NCBI GenBank assembly: GCA_947496535.1
Contig: CANMDE010000006.1
Span: 62,001-126,000 of the forward strand
Source of the DNA: an uncultured Paracoccaceae bacterium
GTDB taxonomy: Bacteria; Pseudomonadota; Alphaproteobacteria; Rhodobacterales; Rhodobacteraceae
Direction: 5' to 3'
Length of the DNA stretch: 64,000 nt
This document shows positions 9,208 to 18,186 of this stretch, one piece after another. A program made the position numbers and the translations under genes. The first letter of the stretch is position 1. Each line of letters starts with the position of its first letter. Under the pieces are notes generated by a model. The model was not told where the DNA came from, ran no database searches, and saw only the letters and a program-made list of their open reading frames with translations.

Positions 9208-9287
9208 TTACAACCAAAATCAGTTGTATTTGAAAATTACAACCAAATTAGGTTGTTTCTCAAGGTTACAGCCGAAAAGAGCTGTAA
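9208..9287. promoter_or_regulatory. three dyads at exact 29-base period
   Basis: TTACAACC, TTACAACC and TTACAGCC begin at 9208, 9237 and 9266. Each opens an inverted repeat: TACAAC/GTTGTA (9209-9214, 9223-9228), ACAACC/GGTTGT (9239-9244, 9251-9256) and TTACAGC/GCTGTAA (9266-9272, 9281-9287). Their centres are 9218.5, 9247.5 and 9276.5. The array begins two bases after the SatD-like stop codon and ends 33 bases before the DUF3307 start, so it probably controls the second gene as a DNA operator or as RNA hairpins. Confidence 0.65.
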
Positions 9288-9320
9288 TTCGACCCTCACC
9301 TCAATCAGAAAAACATCCTC

Positions 9321-10022
9321 ATGCTGACCACCGCCCTGGCTCTCGTTCTGGCGCATCTGCTGGCCGACTACCCGCTTCAGACCAACTGGATCGTCACCAA
9401 CAAAAGGCGACCAGAGGCCATGGCAATCCACATCGCCATTGTCTTTGTTCTGACCTTCATCGCGTTGCGCGGTACACTACTCCCGACGCTTGCGATCGTC
9501 GGTATCCACCTCGGCATTGACCTTATCAAAACATATCTGGCCCCCGAAAAGCTCTGGACCTATCTCGGCGATCAACTGGCCCATCTGGCCACCATTGCAG
9601 GTGCGCTGTGGTTCTGGCCTGAACTGGGTCTGCTCTGGCCCTCGGCCACGCCGATCATCCAGTATAGTCTGGCGTTTGGCTGCGGAATACTGGTCTCGGT
9701 CTGGGCTGGCGGCCCCGCTATCGGCTATCTCATGCAAGACTTTCAGGATGCACGCGGCGATGGCCTGCCAGAAGCCGGGCGCATGATCGGGATGTTGGAA
9801 CGTGCGCTGGTATTCCTCATGGTCTTGGCCGGGCAACCTGCCGGCATCGGCTTTCTGATCGCCGCCAAATCCGTGTTGCGTTTCGACATGGCCGCAGGCA
9901 ACCAGAAAACCGCCGAATACGTCATCATCGGCACGCTGGCATCATTCGGCTGGGCTTTGGTTGTCAGCTACGGCACGATGACATTGATCACAATCACCGG
10001 CATTGCTCCCACCCTCCCTTGA
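9321..10022 (+). CDS. DUF3307 integral membrane protein
   Basis: 233 residues with about six hydrophobic segments. The opening LALVLAHLLADYPLQTNWIV, KRRPEAMAIH and GIHLGIDLIKTYL are characteristic of DUF3307 proteins (the first half); the second half has further helices including ALVFLMVLAGQPAGIGFLIAAKS. Function of the family is unknown; members often sit beside SatD-like regulators, as here. No strong ribosome site is visible before the ATG, and a three-dyad array occupies the leader, so expression may be conditional. Confidence 0.8.
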   Translation: MLTTALALVLAHLLADYPLQTNWIVTNKRRPEAMAIHIAIVFVLTFIALRGTLLPTLAIVGIHLGIDLIKTYLAPEKLWTYLGDQLAHLATIAGALWFWPELGLLWPSATPIIQYSLAFGCGILVSVWAGGPAIGYLMQDFQDARGDGLPEAGRMIGMLERALVFLMVLAGQPAGIGFLIAAKSVLRFDMAAGNQKTAEYVIIGTLASFGWALVVSYGTMTLITITGIAPTLP

Positions 10023-10067
10023 GCGGGCAGCGCCCCTGCCTTACATAGAGGACAAAGGAGAACGCTC

Positions 10068-10433
10068 ATGTTCGGCATTCCCGGCAAACAGGCCGTTACC
10101 ATCACTCCAAAGGCCGCCACCCAAATCGCCAAACTCATGGCCAAGGACGGCCATCAGGGGCTGCGTATTGGCGTCAAGAAAGGCGGCTGCGCGGGCATGG
10201 AATACACCATGGACTATGTGACCGAGGTGGACCCCCATGACGAGGTCGTAGAATTGGACGGCGCCCGCGTCATGATCGCACCCATGGCGCAAATGTTCCT
10301 GTTCGGGACCGAGATTGATTACGAAGTCTCGCTTCTGGAATCCGGCTTCAAGTTTCGCAACCCCAACGTGGTCGACGCCTGCGGTTGTGGTGAGTCGATC
10401 AAATTTGACGAAAATATCGAAGCAAATGGATGA
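10068..10433 (+). CDS. sufA: A-type iron-sulfur cluster carrier (SufA/IscA family)
   Basis: Accepts and delivers Fe-S clusters to apo-enzymes in the cytoplasm. 121 residues, HesB-like fold with the three invariant cysteines in GGCAGMEY and the C-terminal ACGCGES. ATGA overlap with the downstream TfoX-like gene indicates one transcript. AAAGGAGAACGCTC precedes the ATG with a good ribosome site. No other suf genes are in the window, so it may be a stand-alone carrier; the SufA name is by family rather than by operon. Confidence 0.88.
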   Translation: MFGIPGKQAVTITPKAATQIAKLMAKDGHQGLRIGVKKGGCAGMEYTMDYVTEVDPHDEVVELDGARVMIAPMAQMFLFGTEIDYEVSLLESGFKFRNPNVVDACGCGESIKFDENIEANG

Positions 10434-10729
10434 GCGTCTCCAACGCCGATATTGCATTTGCGACTGACCTTTTCTCTGACCTTGGCCAACTGACGACGAG
10501 AAAAATGTTCGGTGGGTTGGGCGTTTATCATAACGGTACCATCTTCGCCGTCGTCAGCAGCGCGGGTCGGATTTACGTTAAAACGACCGCTGAAACAGCC
10601 ACGGCCCTTGCCGCGGAGGGCGCTGAGCAATTCCACAATATGCCGTATTGGTCTCTGCCCGATCACGCACTTGAGGATAGCGGCATCGCTTGCGATTGGG
10701 CGCAGCACTTCTTGCGGGAAAGTCCCTAG
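10430..10729 (+). CDS. TfoX N-terminal-domain protein
   Basis: 99 residues covering only the TfoX-N domain: ADIAFATDLFSDLGQLTTRKMFGGLGVYHNG and IYVKTTAET. In gamma-proteobacteria the two-domain TfoX/Sxy activates competence genes; single-domain versions like this one are widespread and of unknown role. Overlaps the sufA-type gene by ATGA and converges with the oxygenase gene with a four-base overlap of ends. Confidence 0.85.
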   Translation: MSVSNADIAFATDLFSDLGQLTTRKMFGGLGVYHNGTIFAVVSSAGRIYVKTTAETATALAAEGAEQFHNMPYWSLPDHALEDSGIACDWAQHFLRESP

Positions 10730-11643
10730 GCCTTCGCCAGGTGGACGTAAGTCTCGTCAAACCGCTTGCTCAGATGATCGACAGCTCGGATTGGCGGCTC
10801 CCCTTCTGGCGCGACATTTGCATCATGATTGGGGTTAAAAAACAGCGGAACCGAGATCCGTTCGTGATCTGGACCAAGCACGCGATGGGGTGTAGCCTTG
10901 ATCTGCCCTCCGGTCCACATCTCCAGCATTTCACCAAAATTGATCACGAACTCACCCGGCGGAGCCGATAAGGGAATCCAACCGCCACCCCTCTTGCGCA
11001 CTTCCAGCCCGGGCGAGCCATCGGTCGCCAGCAATGTCAAACATCCGTAATCGGTATGTGTCGCAATCCCAAAATCTTTTTCCCCTGCCCAATCGGGCCG
11101 TTCAGGATAGTAATTTCCACGTAAAAGCGCCATGGGTCGGTTGAACTTGTCCCGAAAATAGGCCGGATCACCAACCTCGGTCGCCTCGACAATAGCGCAG
11201 AGCAGATCAAGCGCGAAGGCCGTCGTCTGACGATAATAGTCCTTCAAAACAGCCTCAAAACCGGCTGGCGCTTGTGGCCAGCGGTTCGGTGCATAGCATG
11301 GCAACTCACTCAGCGGATCATTTGGCGGCAGCTCCAAACCACAATCAAAGAACTGCTTGTAGTCGGGGTTGGCATCTGGATCAACCTGCTCGGCCCCAGC
11401 CGCCCCCCAACCCCGATTGGCCCCGGTTTTGGCCATATCGCAAGAGGCTTTCATGTCAGCGGGCAGACTGAAAAACGCCCGGTAAGCTGCCATCACATCT
11501 TCCACGGCCTGCGCCGAGATCGGCGTGTTCTTCACCGTCAGAAAACCCACACCCGCCGCAGCTTCGGCGGTTGCTGCACGCATATCACAATCACCAGCAA
11601 ACAGCGCGGCAGCGTCGATCTGTGGAATAATGCTCTTTGTCAT
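10726..11643 (-). CDS. 2-oxoglutarate/Fe(II)-dependent oxygenase, isopenicillin-N-synthase-like
   Basis: 305-residue non-haem iron oxygenase. The N-terminal DIOX_N region is followed by the double-stranded beta-helix core with the iron ligands in [12 protein letters not shown] (His and Asp) and ATPHRVLGP (His), and the co-substrate arginine in [10 protein letters not shown]. The start at 11643 ([15 protein letters not shown]) has AAAGG 6 bases upstream and is preferred to an upstream ATG at 11697. Divergent from tpiA with 66 bases between. Members act on small molecules such as flavonoids, gibberellins or ethylene precursors in other organisms; substrate here is unknown. Confidence 0.85.
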   Translation of the reverse strand: MTKSIIPQIDAAALFAGDCDMRAATAEAAAGVGFLTVKNTPISAQAVEDVMAAYRAFFSLPADMKASCDMAKTGANRGWGAAGAEQVDPDANPDYKQFFDCGLELPPNDPLSELPCYAPNRWPQAPAGFEAVLKDYYRQTTAFALDLLCAIVEATEVGDPAYFRDKFNRPMALLRGNYYPERPDWAGEKDFGIATHTDYGCLTLLATDGSPGLEVRKRGGGWIPLSAPPGEFVINFGEMLEMWTGGQIKATPHRVLGPDHERISVPLFFNPNHDANVAPEGEPPIRAVDHLSKRFDETYVHLAKA

Positions 11644-11709
11644 GGGGGGCCTTTCGTTTCTGTCGGCGACTTGATAGCCAAAAGCGACACAAGACAAAAG
11701 GACGCCCTG

Positions 11710-12441
11710 ATGCCACGCAAACTTGCTGCCGGAAACTGGAAGATGAACGGCTTAAGGGCCAACCTGACTGAGATACATACACTTGCAGAACGGCATGCCG
11801 AGGCGTCGGTGGATATCCTGATATGCCCGCCGACCACGTTGATTCACGCCTGTAACGGTGTCCTGTTTGATATCGGCGGTCAGGATTGCCATACGGAAAC
11901 CGGTGGCGCCCATACCGGCGATATCAGTGCGCAGATGCTGGCCGATGCCGGTGCAAACTACGTCATTACCGGCCATTCGGAACGTCGGGCAGATCACGGC
12001 GAGACGGACGTCATCGTCGCTGCCAAATCAACCGCAGCGCATGAAGCCGGTTTGACTGCCGTCATATGCATCGGTGAAACCCTGGACGAACGTGAAAGCG
12101 GCGCAACCTTGGAAGTGATCGATACCCAGCTGGCAGGTTCTATCCCTGATCAAACAACTGCGCAAAACACTGTCATAGCTTATGAACCAGTCTGGGCCAT
12201 CGGCACTGGCAAAGTTCCAACGCTCGATCAGATTGGCGAGGTCCACAGCCATATCCGCGCACGTCTGTCAGAGCGTTTCGCCGACAGCGCGGATATCCGG
12301 CTGCTCTACGGCGGATCGGTCAAGGGCAGCAACGCGGCAGACATCTTTGCCGTTGCCAATGTGGATGGGGCGCTTGTCGGAGGAGCCAGCCTGAAGGCCG
12401 ATGACTTTTCACCCATCATCACGGCACTGGAAAACAGCTGA
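11710..12441 (+). CDS. tpiA: triosephosphate isomerase
   Basis: Interconverts dihydroxyacetone phosphate and glyceraldehyde 3-phosphate. 243 residues, standard length. Catalytic Lys11 in AAGNWKMNG, His89 in ITGHSERR, Glu159 in [11 protein letters not shown], and the phosphate-binding [11 protein letters not shown] are all present. The ATG at 11710 is chosen although the frame stays open further upstream, because that extension is antisense to the oxygenase gene and TIM proteins begin here. Ends 9 bases before the convergent dctM stop. Confidence 0.95.
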   Translation: MPRKLAAGNWKMNGLRANLTEIHTLAERHAEASVDILICPPTTLIHACNGVLFDIGGQDCHTETGGAHTGDISAQMLADAGANYVITGHSERRADHGETDVIVAAKSTAAHEAGLTAVICIGETLDERESGATLEVIDTQLAGSIPDQTTAQNTVIAYEPVWAIGTGKVPTLDQIGEVHSHIRARLSERFADSADIRLLYGGSVKGSNAADIFAVANVDGALVGGASLKADDFSPIITALENS

Positions 12442-12450
12442 TCCGGCCCG

Positions 12451-13878
12451 TCACTTTATCACAATTTCCGGCCCCATGATCTGTGTAGGCAGATAGGTCG
12501 AAATTGCCGGAATATAGGTGATCATGATCAGGAACACGAAGAGTACCGCCAGAAATGGCAGGGCGGCGCGGACAACGCGCATCATCGGCATTCCTGCCAC
12601 GCCGGACGTCACGAAAAGGTTCAAACCCACGGGCGGCGTGATCATCCCGATTTCCATATTGACGACCATGATGATCCCCAAATGAATCGGATCAATCCCC
12701 AATTCTATCGCGATGGGAAAGACCAGCGGCGCGACGATAACGATCAGACCCGACGGCTCCATGAACTGCCCGCCGATCAACAGGATCACATTCACGACAA
12801 TCAGGAACATTACCGGGCTTAGCCCAGCCTCTAGCATCGCGCCCGCAATATGCTGCGGGATTTGCTCATCCGTCAGCACATGCTTCAGGATCAGCGCATT
12901 CGCAATGATGAACATCAGCGTGACCGTCAGCTTACCGGCCTCAAAAAGCGTTTTGCGCGTATCGGGGTGGAAAAATGCAGTCACCAACGCATAGGGTTTG
13001 CGCATTAGCGACAATGGCCTGTTCCCCTCGCCCGTCGCCAGCGGACCCATATCCCTATAGATGAAGCTCGCAACGATAAAGGCGTAGACAGCGGCCACAG
13101 CAGCGGCCTCGGTCGGGGTGAACGCGCCACCCTTCCAGTAAATGAAACTGTCACCGCCACTAAAATTAAACCACGGGTGGCCATAAATACCGCCCATGAT
13201 GATCAGGATCAGCAACAGCCCCCAGATCGCGTCGTTGAAGCTTTCGAATATCTCGCCCCAACCCAGCCATTCACCCTTGGGCATATTCTTGAACCGGGCA
13301 ATGACATAGATCGTCACCATCAGCATCAGCCCTGCCAGAATGCCGGGAAACACACCTGCCAAAAACATGCGCCCAACCGAGACATCAGTGGCCGAGGCAT
13401 AAACAACCATCACAATCGATGGCGGGATCAGAATACCAAGCGTACCAGCATTACAAATCACCCCGGCGGCAAAGTCTTTTGAGTAGCCAACCTGCCGCAT
13501 CGCCGCGATGACGATAGAACCGATGGCAACAACCGTTGCCGGTGACGACCCCGAAAGGGCGGCAAACATCATGCAAGCAAGCACACCGGCAATGGCAAGG
13601 CCGCCTTGCAGATGGCCCACGCAAGCAATGGCAAATCGAATGATCCGCTTAGCCACCCCACCTGTCGACATAAACGACGAGGCGAGGATGAAGAACGGAA
13701 TAGCTAGCAGCGTATAGTGCCCCGCCATCGCCTGATAGATCGACTGCGCGACCGAGGCGAGTGACGTATTCGAGAACGCCAGCTGAAAAATGATCGATGA
13801 CAGCCCAAGTGACACAGCAATCGGAACACCAAGCAGCAAAAGCCCGATGATCATGGTGAAAAGCAGAACAACTTCCAT
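12451..13878 (-). CDS. dctM: TRAP transporter large permease
   Basis: Twelve-helix sodium-driven channel subunit of a tripartite ATP-independent periplasmic transporter. 475 residues; begins with VVLLFTMIIGLLLLGVPIAVSLG and carries the DctM hallmark segments LAGVFPGILAGLM, FTPTEAAAVAAVYAFI and FMEPSGLIVIVAPLVFPIA. Longer than the common 425-430 residues because of insertions around residues 225-330, as in the C4-dicarboxylate DctM group of marine Rhodobacterales. Four bases downstream of dctQ, so co-translated. Confidence 0.92.
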   Translation of the reverse strand: MEVVLLFTMIIGLLLLGVPIAVSLGLSSIIFQLAFSNTSLASVAQSIYQAMAGHYTLLAIPFFILASSFMSTGGVAKRIIRFAIACVGHLQGGLAIAGVLACMMFAALSGSSPATVVAIGSIVIAAMRQVGYSKDFAAGVICNAGTLGILIPPSIVMVVYASATDVSVGRMFLAGVFPGILAGLMLMVTIYVIARFKNMPKGEWLGWGEIFESFNDAIWGLLLILIIMGGIYGHPWFNFSGGDSFIYWKGGAFTPTEAAAVAAVYAFIVASFIYRDMGPLATGEGNRPLSLMRKPYALVTAFFHPDTRKTLFEAGKLTVTLMFIIANALILKHVLTDEQIPQHIAGAMLEAGLSPVMFLIVVNVILLIGGQFMEPSGLIVIVAPLVFPIAIELGIDPIHLGIIMVVNMEIGMITPPVGLNLFVTSGVAGMPMMRVVRAALPFLAVLFVFLIMITYIPAISTYLPTQIMGPEIVIK

Positions 13879-13882
13879 GTAA

Positions 13883-14566
13883 TCAATCCGCCTTGTTCAA
13901 GGCGGCGACGTCTTCGACCGCTTCTTCGGCTTCGTGGCTGACGATCAGGCTCTCGCTCTCGCCAGTCCAGATACGCCATACGGCTTGGCAAATGCGGAAC
14001 AGGATCAGCGCGGCCGCTATCGGCAAAATCGTATAAGGGATCATGCGGGGCATTTTTGAATACCGCTCTCCATAATTGATCCAGTCTTCCAGAAACCGCA
14101 GAAACTCTGGCATCGGGATCTGATCAGTTTCGAAATAACTGCGACCACGCGCATCAAGATCCAGCCCGGTGGGAAACCAACTTCCGGTCGTTGGCGGCAA
14201 CTCCGCAAAGGGCGCCCAGTAGTCCCAGGCACCTTTAAGGAAAAGGAGCGCATATGCGATACAAGCTGCTCCTGCAATCAAAGCCACTGTCTTTCGCGGT
14301 CCGGGTGGAAGCAAATTCGTGACCGCATCCACACCCAGATGTGCGGTCACTTTGAACCCATAAGAGATGCCCAAAAGAACCAGCCAGGCAAACATCACCA
14401 GTACGACTTCAAGGCTCCAGATAATCGACAGATTGAAGCCATATCGCAGCACCACATTGATGAAGGTCAGCATGGTCATCAGTCCCAAAAGCACGGCGAT
14501 TGCTGTCTCTTCAAAACTGTCGACCGCCTCAGCCAACATACCTTTGGGTTTGTATCGCGGGTTCAT
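13883..14566 (-). CDS. dctQ: TRAP transporter small permease
   Basis: Four-helix small subunit bridging the binding protein and DctM. 227 residues with the ESFEE-like opening VDSFEETAIAVLLGLMTMLTF, RYGFNLSIIWSLE and helices around 75-95, 105-130 and 185-205. A periplasmic or loop insertion of some 50 residues (TTGSWFPTGLDLDARGRSYF region) is typical of the long DctQ of C4-dicarboxylate systems in this group. Start ATG 14566 has GGAAGG 7 bases upstream; a further upstream ATG at 14620 would run into the intercistronic hairpin. Confidence 0.9.
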   Translation of the reverse strand: MNPRYKPKGMLAEAVDSFEETAIAVLLGLMTMLTFINVVLRYGFNLSIIWSLEVVLVMFAWLVLLGISYGFKVTAHLGVDAVTNLLPPGPRKTVALIAGAACIAYALLFLKGAWDYWAPFAELPPTTGSWFPTGLDLDARGRSYFETDQIPMPEFLRFLEDWINYGERYSKMPRMIPYTILPIAAALILFRICQAVWRIWTGESESLIVSHEAEEAVEDVAALNKAD

Positions 14567-14593
14567 CGCATCGCCTTCCACGCAGAAAAGATA

Positions 14594-14617
14594 ACCCGGC
14601 CAACAAAATGGCCGGGT
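14594..14617 (-). terminator. hairpin between dctP and dctQ
   Basis: Perfect 9-base stem ACCCGGCCA / TGGCCGGGT with a 6-base loop, followed on the minus strand by TATCTTTTC. It lies between the binding-protein gene and the permease genes, where partial termination or 3' end protection would give more DctP than DctQM, a stoichiometry known for binding-protein operons. Confidence 0.7.
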
Positions 14618-14643
14618 CACATCATGTCATTGACAGATTAACA

Positions 14644-15654
14644 TCAGTTGGATGCGTTAATCGCTTGGGCAGCATCGATATTTTCCTGCCCAACCTCTTC
14701 AGCAAACTGTTCCCAGACAGGTTTCATCGTATCAACCCAGGCTGTACGTTGCTCCGGCGTTAGCTGGCGAACCTCTCCGCCCGCATCGATGATGGCCTGC
14801 TTGGCCTCTTCATTCACACGCGTTGACTCTCCGTTGCGGGTCTGAGTGACCTCATCAAGGATAGTCAGGAACTGATCGCGGACCGGTTCGTCCAGACCGT
14901 CCAGCCAGTCAACGGAGGCAACGACAAGATAGTCGATAATACCGTGATTGGTTTCGGTAATACCGTCCTGCACCTCAAAGAATTTCTGGCCGTAAATATT
15001 GGACCAGGTGTTTTCCTGACCATCCACAACACCCGTCTGCAAGGCACCATAGACCTCAGCAAAAGCCATTGGCTGCGGGCTCGCGCCCAATGCCTCCATC
15101 TGTGCGACCAGCACGTCAGACGGCTGCACGCGGAACTTCAGACCATTGGCGTCAGATGGTTCCATCAGGGGAACACTCGCACTGATTTGTTTCATGCCAT
15201 TATGCCAGAACTGCAGGCCCTGCAGACCACGGCGCTGCATGGCGTCCTTCATAGCCTGCCCTGCTTCAGAGGACTGAAACGCATCCACAGCCTCGATATC
15301 TTCAAACATGAACGGCAGGTCGAACAGGCGGTACGCTTTGGTGATCGATTCAAAAAGCGACAGAGACGGTGCAGCCAACTGGACATCGCCCCGCAACATC
15401 GCTTCGATCACCTGTTCATCTTTATAGAGGGTCGAATTCGGGAACACCTCCATACACATCGTGCCTTCCATCTCGGCATTCACCCTCTCAGCAAGAAGGG
15501 TGGCAGCGATGCCTTTGGGGTGACGGTCGGTGTTGGTCACGTGGCTGAATTTGACGACGATCTCTCCGTCATCGCAACCAGCCGGATCGGCACTTGCACC
15601 AGTCGCAAAAACCGAAAGCGCAGCCAGCCCGGCTGCGAAGTTGCGTAGCATCAT
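14644..15654 (-). CDS. dctP: TRAP transporter periplasmic substrate-binding protein, C4-dicarboxylate type
   Basis: Periplasmic receptor, 336 residues, with a signal peptide (NFAAGLAALSVFATGASA). The DctP fold shows FSHVTNTDRHPKG, FRVQPSDVLVAQMEALGASPQPMAF split motif with the ligand arginine in KFRVQ, and EVYGALQTGVVDGQENTWSN. Similarity by eye is to the succinate/malate/fumarate DctP of Rhodobacter, so C4-dicarboxylates are the likely cargo. GGAGG precedes the tandem ATG codons at 15654/15651. First gene of dctPQM; a promoter should lie in 15655-15831. No DctS/DctR two-component genes are adjacent. Confidence 0.9.
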   Translation of the reverse strand: MMLRNFAAGLAALSVFATGASADPAGCDDGEIVVKFSHVTNTDRHPKGIAATLLAERVNAEMEGTMCMEVFPNSTLYKDEQVIEAMLRGDVQLAAPSLSLFESITKAYRLFDLPFMFEDIEAVDAFQSSEAGQAMKDAMQRRGLQGLQFWHNGMKQISASVPLMEPSDANGLKFRVQPSDVLVAQMEALGASPQPMAFAEVYGALQTGVVDGQENTWSNIYGQKFFEVQDGITETNHGIIDYLVVASVDWLDGLDEPVRDQFLTILDEVTQTRNGESTRVNEEAKQAIIDAGGEVRQLTPEQRTAWVDTMKPVWEQFAEEVGQENIDAAQAINASN

Positions 15655-15683
15655 TTTATTTCCTCCCAGAAATTGAAGCGCTG

Positions 15684-15701
15684 TTATTGTGATTATTGTG
15701 T
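15684..15701. repeat. tandem 9-base repeat upstream of dctP
   Basis: TTATTGTGA directly followed by TTATTGTGT, about 30 bases before the dctP start. May be a tandem operator half-site in the dct promoter; unproven. Confidence 0.3.
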
Positions 15702-15831
15702 GATGAAAGCCTGAGACGTCCCGGGTCGCAAGTCAAATTATGCAGCAGTCGCGACATACCCCTAGAATCACCTCGGGATATAGATGAATTAAATTGTCAC
15801 AAAAGCAATATCTTAATCCGCGAACTTCAAG

Positions 15832-16656
15832 TTACGCATCATCAACGATTGCCTGTAGAGTAGCAACCGCTGTCTCTATGTCAGGCATCACTGCATCCGC
15901 GCCGACCACATCAATTGCCTCAGGAATCTCTTCGAGAATATTTCCGGCCAATACGATATGCGACATCGGCTGAGTAATCCGCAACGCAAGGATCAATTTG
16001 GTCAACGGTCCCAACATGCCGTTCGAATTCGCCACCAATACGATGACGCGATAGCTGCGGCTTTCGCTTTGATCAATCAACTCGTCATGATCGGCACCCA
16101 GCATCATGTCGATTTCCCAACCTTCACGGCGGAACAAATCGGCAGCGATCTCGATTCCTAAGGTGTGGGTCTCCTCGGGAACCAATGCAAACAAAGCGGG
16201 CCGCTGGTCGCGCCCCTGGATCAGACTGTGGGCGACAACGTGCCGCAAACCGCGAATGATGCGATACAAACGGGCGGATGCTAATGTCACATCTACAAAA
16301 GAAACCCGATCCTCATTCCACAACTCCCCAAGTCGGCGGGCGGCACCTGCAACATAACCCAGATAAATTGCCTCCATCGCGGCCCCGTCTCGGCGGGCGG
16401 CCAAGATAACCTTATCTGCCGCCTTATCGTCATCGGACAACAAAGCATGACAAAGTTGATCGAGTTCCCATGTCGTTGGAGTATATTCGTGACTTAGAGA
16501 TCGGGGCATTCGAAAGGCAAGGCGACGCACAACTTCCTGCGCAATGCTTTCAATCGCTCCGCGTGGAAGTGCCTTTTCAGCTGAACGGAAATGTTGATCG
16601 GCCTTTTCGTATTCGGAACGGTCAAATGTTCCTTCGTTCACTGACACATTGGCCAT
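15832..16656 (-). CDS. B12-binding-domain protein, AerR/PpaA-like
   Basis: 274 residues. The first 55 are poorly conserved; a four-helix cap domain follows (about 60-145) with LGELWNEDRVSFVDVTLASARLY split motif, then a Rossmann-like cobalamin-binding domain with ETHTLG at 162-167, where His164 would be the lower ligand. This matches the AerR/PpaA family, light- and redox-responsive antirepressors of PpsR/CrtJ in photosynthetic Rhodobacterales. No photosynthesis gene is in the window, so here it is an orphan. ATG 16656 has GGGGAGGAG upstream; frames upstream of it lack a better start. Divergent from a P450 gene. Confidence 0.8.
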   Translation of the reverse strand: MANVSVNEGTFDRSEYEKADQHFRSAEKALPRGAIESIAQEVVRRLAFRMPRSLSHEYTPTTWELDQLCHALLSDDDKAADKVILAARRDGAAMEAIYLGYVAGAARRLGELWNEDRVSFVDVTLASARLYRIIRGLRHVVAHSLIQGRDQRPALFALVPEETHTLGIEIAADLFRREGWEIDMMLGADHDELIDQSESRSYRVIVLVANSNGMLGPLTKLILALRITQPMSHIVLAGNILEEIPEAIDVVGADAVMPDIETAVATLQAIVDDA

Positions 16657-16882
16657 GAACGCTCCTCCCCTTTTTGATCCCCCGGTCAATATAGTAAACA
16701 TGCGCGTACTAGAGACTTCCTGAGTCTTAGAACGCAGCATAGTCGCAACAAGAGTTGTGCGGCAGAAGGTCGCACCCCTGTGCAATTAAACATTCAATGG
16801 CCTGCCAAAGGCAGAACTCCGGTTTTGGGGCTAATATATTTGCATTCTTGCGTTCTCGGTAACCACGCGGCAATCAGACACT

Positions 16883-18061
16883 ATGAAGACTTTCAGCCAA
16901 TCCCCAATAGAACCCGCCTTCGTCCAAAATCCCTATGCATTCTACGACAAGGCGCGTGAAGCAGGGGATTTCTTCTGGTGGACGGACCAGAACATCGCCT
17001 GCGCAGTCAGCCACAAGTCCGTCCATACCGTCTTGCGGGACAAACGGATGGGGCGCGAATGCCCACCCGAACTGGCCCCGGATATCCCAAGTCACCTGCG
17101 GCCGTTCTACGATGTCGAAGCACACTCCATGCTGGAACTCGAACCACCGCGGCATACCCGACTGCGGGCGCTTGTCCTGCGGGCCTTTACCAGCCGAACT
17201 ATCGCAGCGTTAGAGCCGCAGATCACACAGCTTTGTCACAACCTGATTGACCGCTTCCCAACGGAACCGTTCGATTTGCTCACAGCCTATTGCCAACCGG
17301 TGCCGGTCATCGTCATCGCCCGCCTGCTTGGCGTCCCCGAGGACCGAGCCGACGATCTGCTATTCTGGTCAAACGCAATGGTGGCCATGTATCAGACAAA
17401 TCGAACACCCCAGATTGAGGTTGCGGCAGTCGCGGCCACCAATGAGTTCGCCGCCTTCCTGCGCGGCTATATCGCCGAACGCCGGAAGACTCCCACTGAT
17501 GATCTGATCTCGACTTTGATAGCAGCCGAAGAAGACGGACAGAAGCTGACGGAAGACGAGTTGATCACAACCTGCATCCTATTGCTGAACGCCGGGCATG
17601 AAGCCACGGTGCATACGCTCGGGAATGGGGTCAAAACGCTGATCGAACATGATATTTTTGAAATAACAGAGGCTTGCGTCGAAGAGATCATTCGCTTTGA
17701 CCCACCGCTGCATATGTTTACGCGCTGGGTTTACGAGGACGCCGAAATACTTGGCCAATCTTTCAAACGGGGTGACCAGATTGCTTGTCTGCTAGGTGCT
17801 GCCAACCGCGACCCAACCGCGTACGACAACCCAAACAGTTTCGATCCAACCCGCAAGGGGCCGCAGAACACAAGCTTTGGCGGGGGCATCCATTTCTGCG
17901 TCGGTGCCCCACTGGCACGGCTGGAACTGCGGATCGCGTTGCAGACCTTGTTCAATCGTTGCCCTCAACTGCAACTGCCCGAACCGCCGAAATACGCCGA
18001 CGTTTACCACTTCCATGGTTTGGAGCGTCTGATGATACAAATATCAGGCGAAACAAACTGA
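16883..18061 (+). CDS. cytochrome P450
   Basis: Soluble haem-thiolate monooxygenase, 392 residues. I-helix oxygen-activation motif NAGHEATVHTLG (about 233-244), the E-x-x-R of the K helix in EEIIRFDPP, and the haem loop FGGGIHFCVGAPLARLEL with the axial Cys near residue 338. Resembles CYP families such as CYP107/CYP109-like bacterial enzymes, but a family number cannot be given by eye. No ferredoxin partner next to it. The promoter is shared with the divergent B12-binding regulator; no strong ribosome site precedes the ATG. Confidence 0.9.
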   Translation: MKTFSQSPIEPAFVQNPYAFYDKAREAGDFFWWTDQNIACAVSHKSVHTVLRDKRMGRECPPELAPDIPSHLRPFYDVEAHSMLELEPPRHTRLRALVLRAFTSRTIAALEPQITQLCHNLIDRFPTEPFDLLTAYCQPVPVIVIARLLGVPEDRADDLLFWSNAMVAMYQTNRTPQIEVAAVAATNEFAAFLRGYIAERRKTPTDDLISTLIAAEEDGQKLTEDELITTCILLLNAGHEATVHTLGNGVKTLIEHDIFEITEACVEEIIRFDPPLHMFTRWVYEDAEILGQSFKRGDQIACLLGAANRDPTAYDNPNSFDPTRKGPQNTSFGGGIHFCVGAPLARLELRIALQTLFNRCPQLQLPEPPKYADVYHFHGLERLMIQISGETN

Positions 18062-18186
18062 AGCGCCGCCCACAGTGCAGGACATCAAGCGACACTCACC
18101 CAAAAAATATGTTCCTGATGATACATTGTGTTGCGCAAAGGCCAACGAAATGCTTTGGGTCATGCCCGCGACGATGGAGAATAGAT

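Noticed and set aside
9208..9287. Short CRISPR array
   Set aside because: Units are inverted repeats of about 20 bases with only 9-base gaps and imperfect identity; no cas genes; better explained as operators or hairpins.
11272..11709. N-terminal extension of the TpiA frame
   Set aside because: The extension is antisense to the 2-oxoglutarate oxygenase gene, has no similarity to TIM proteins, and the normal TIM start is at 11710.
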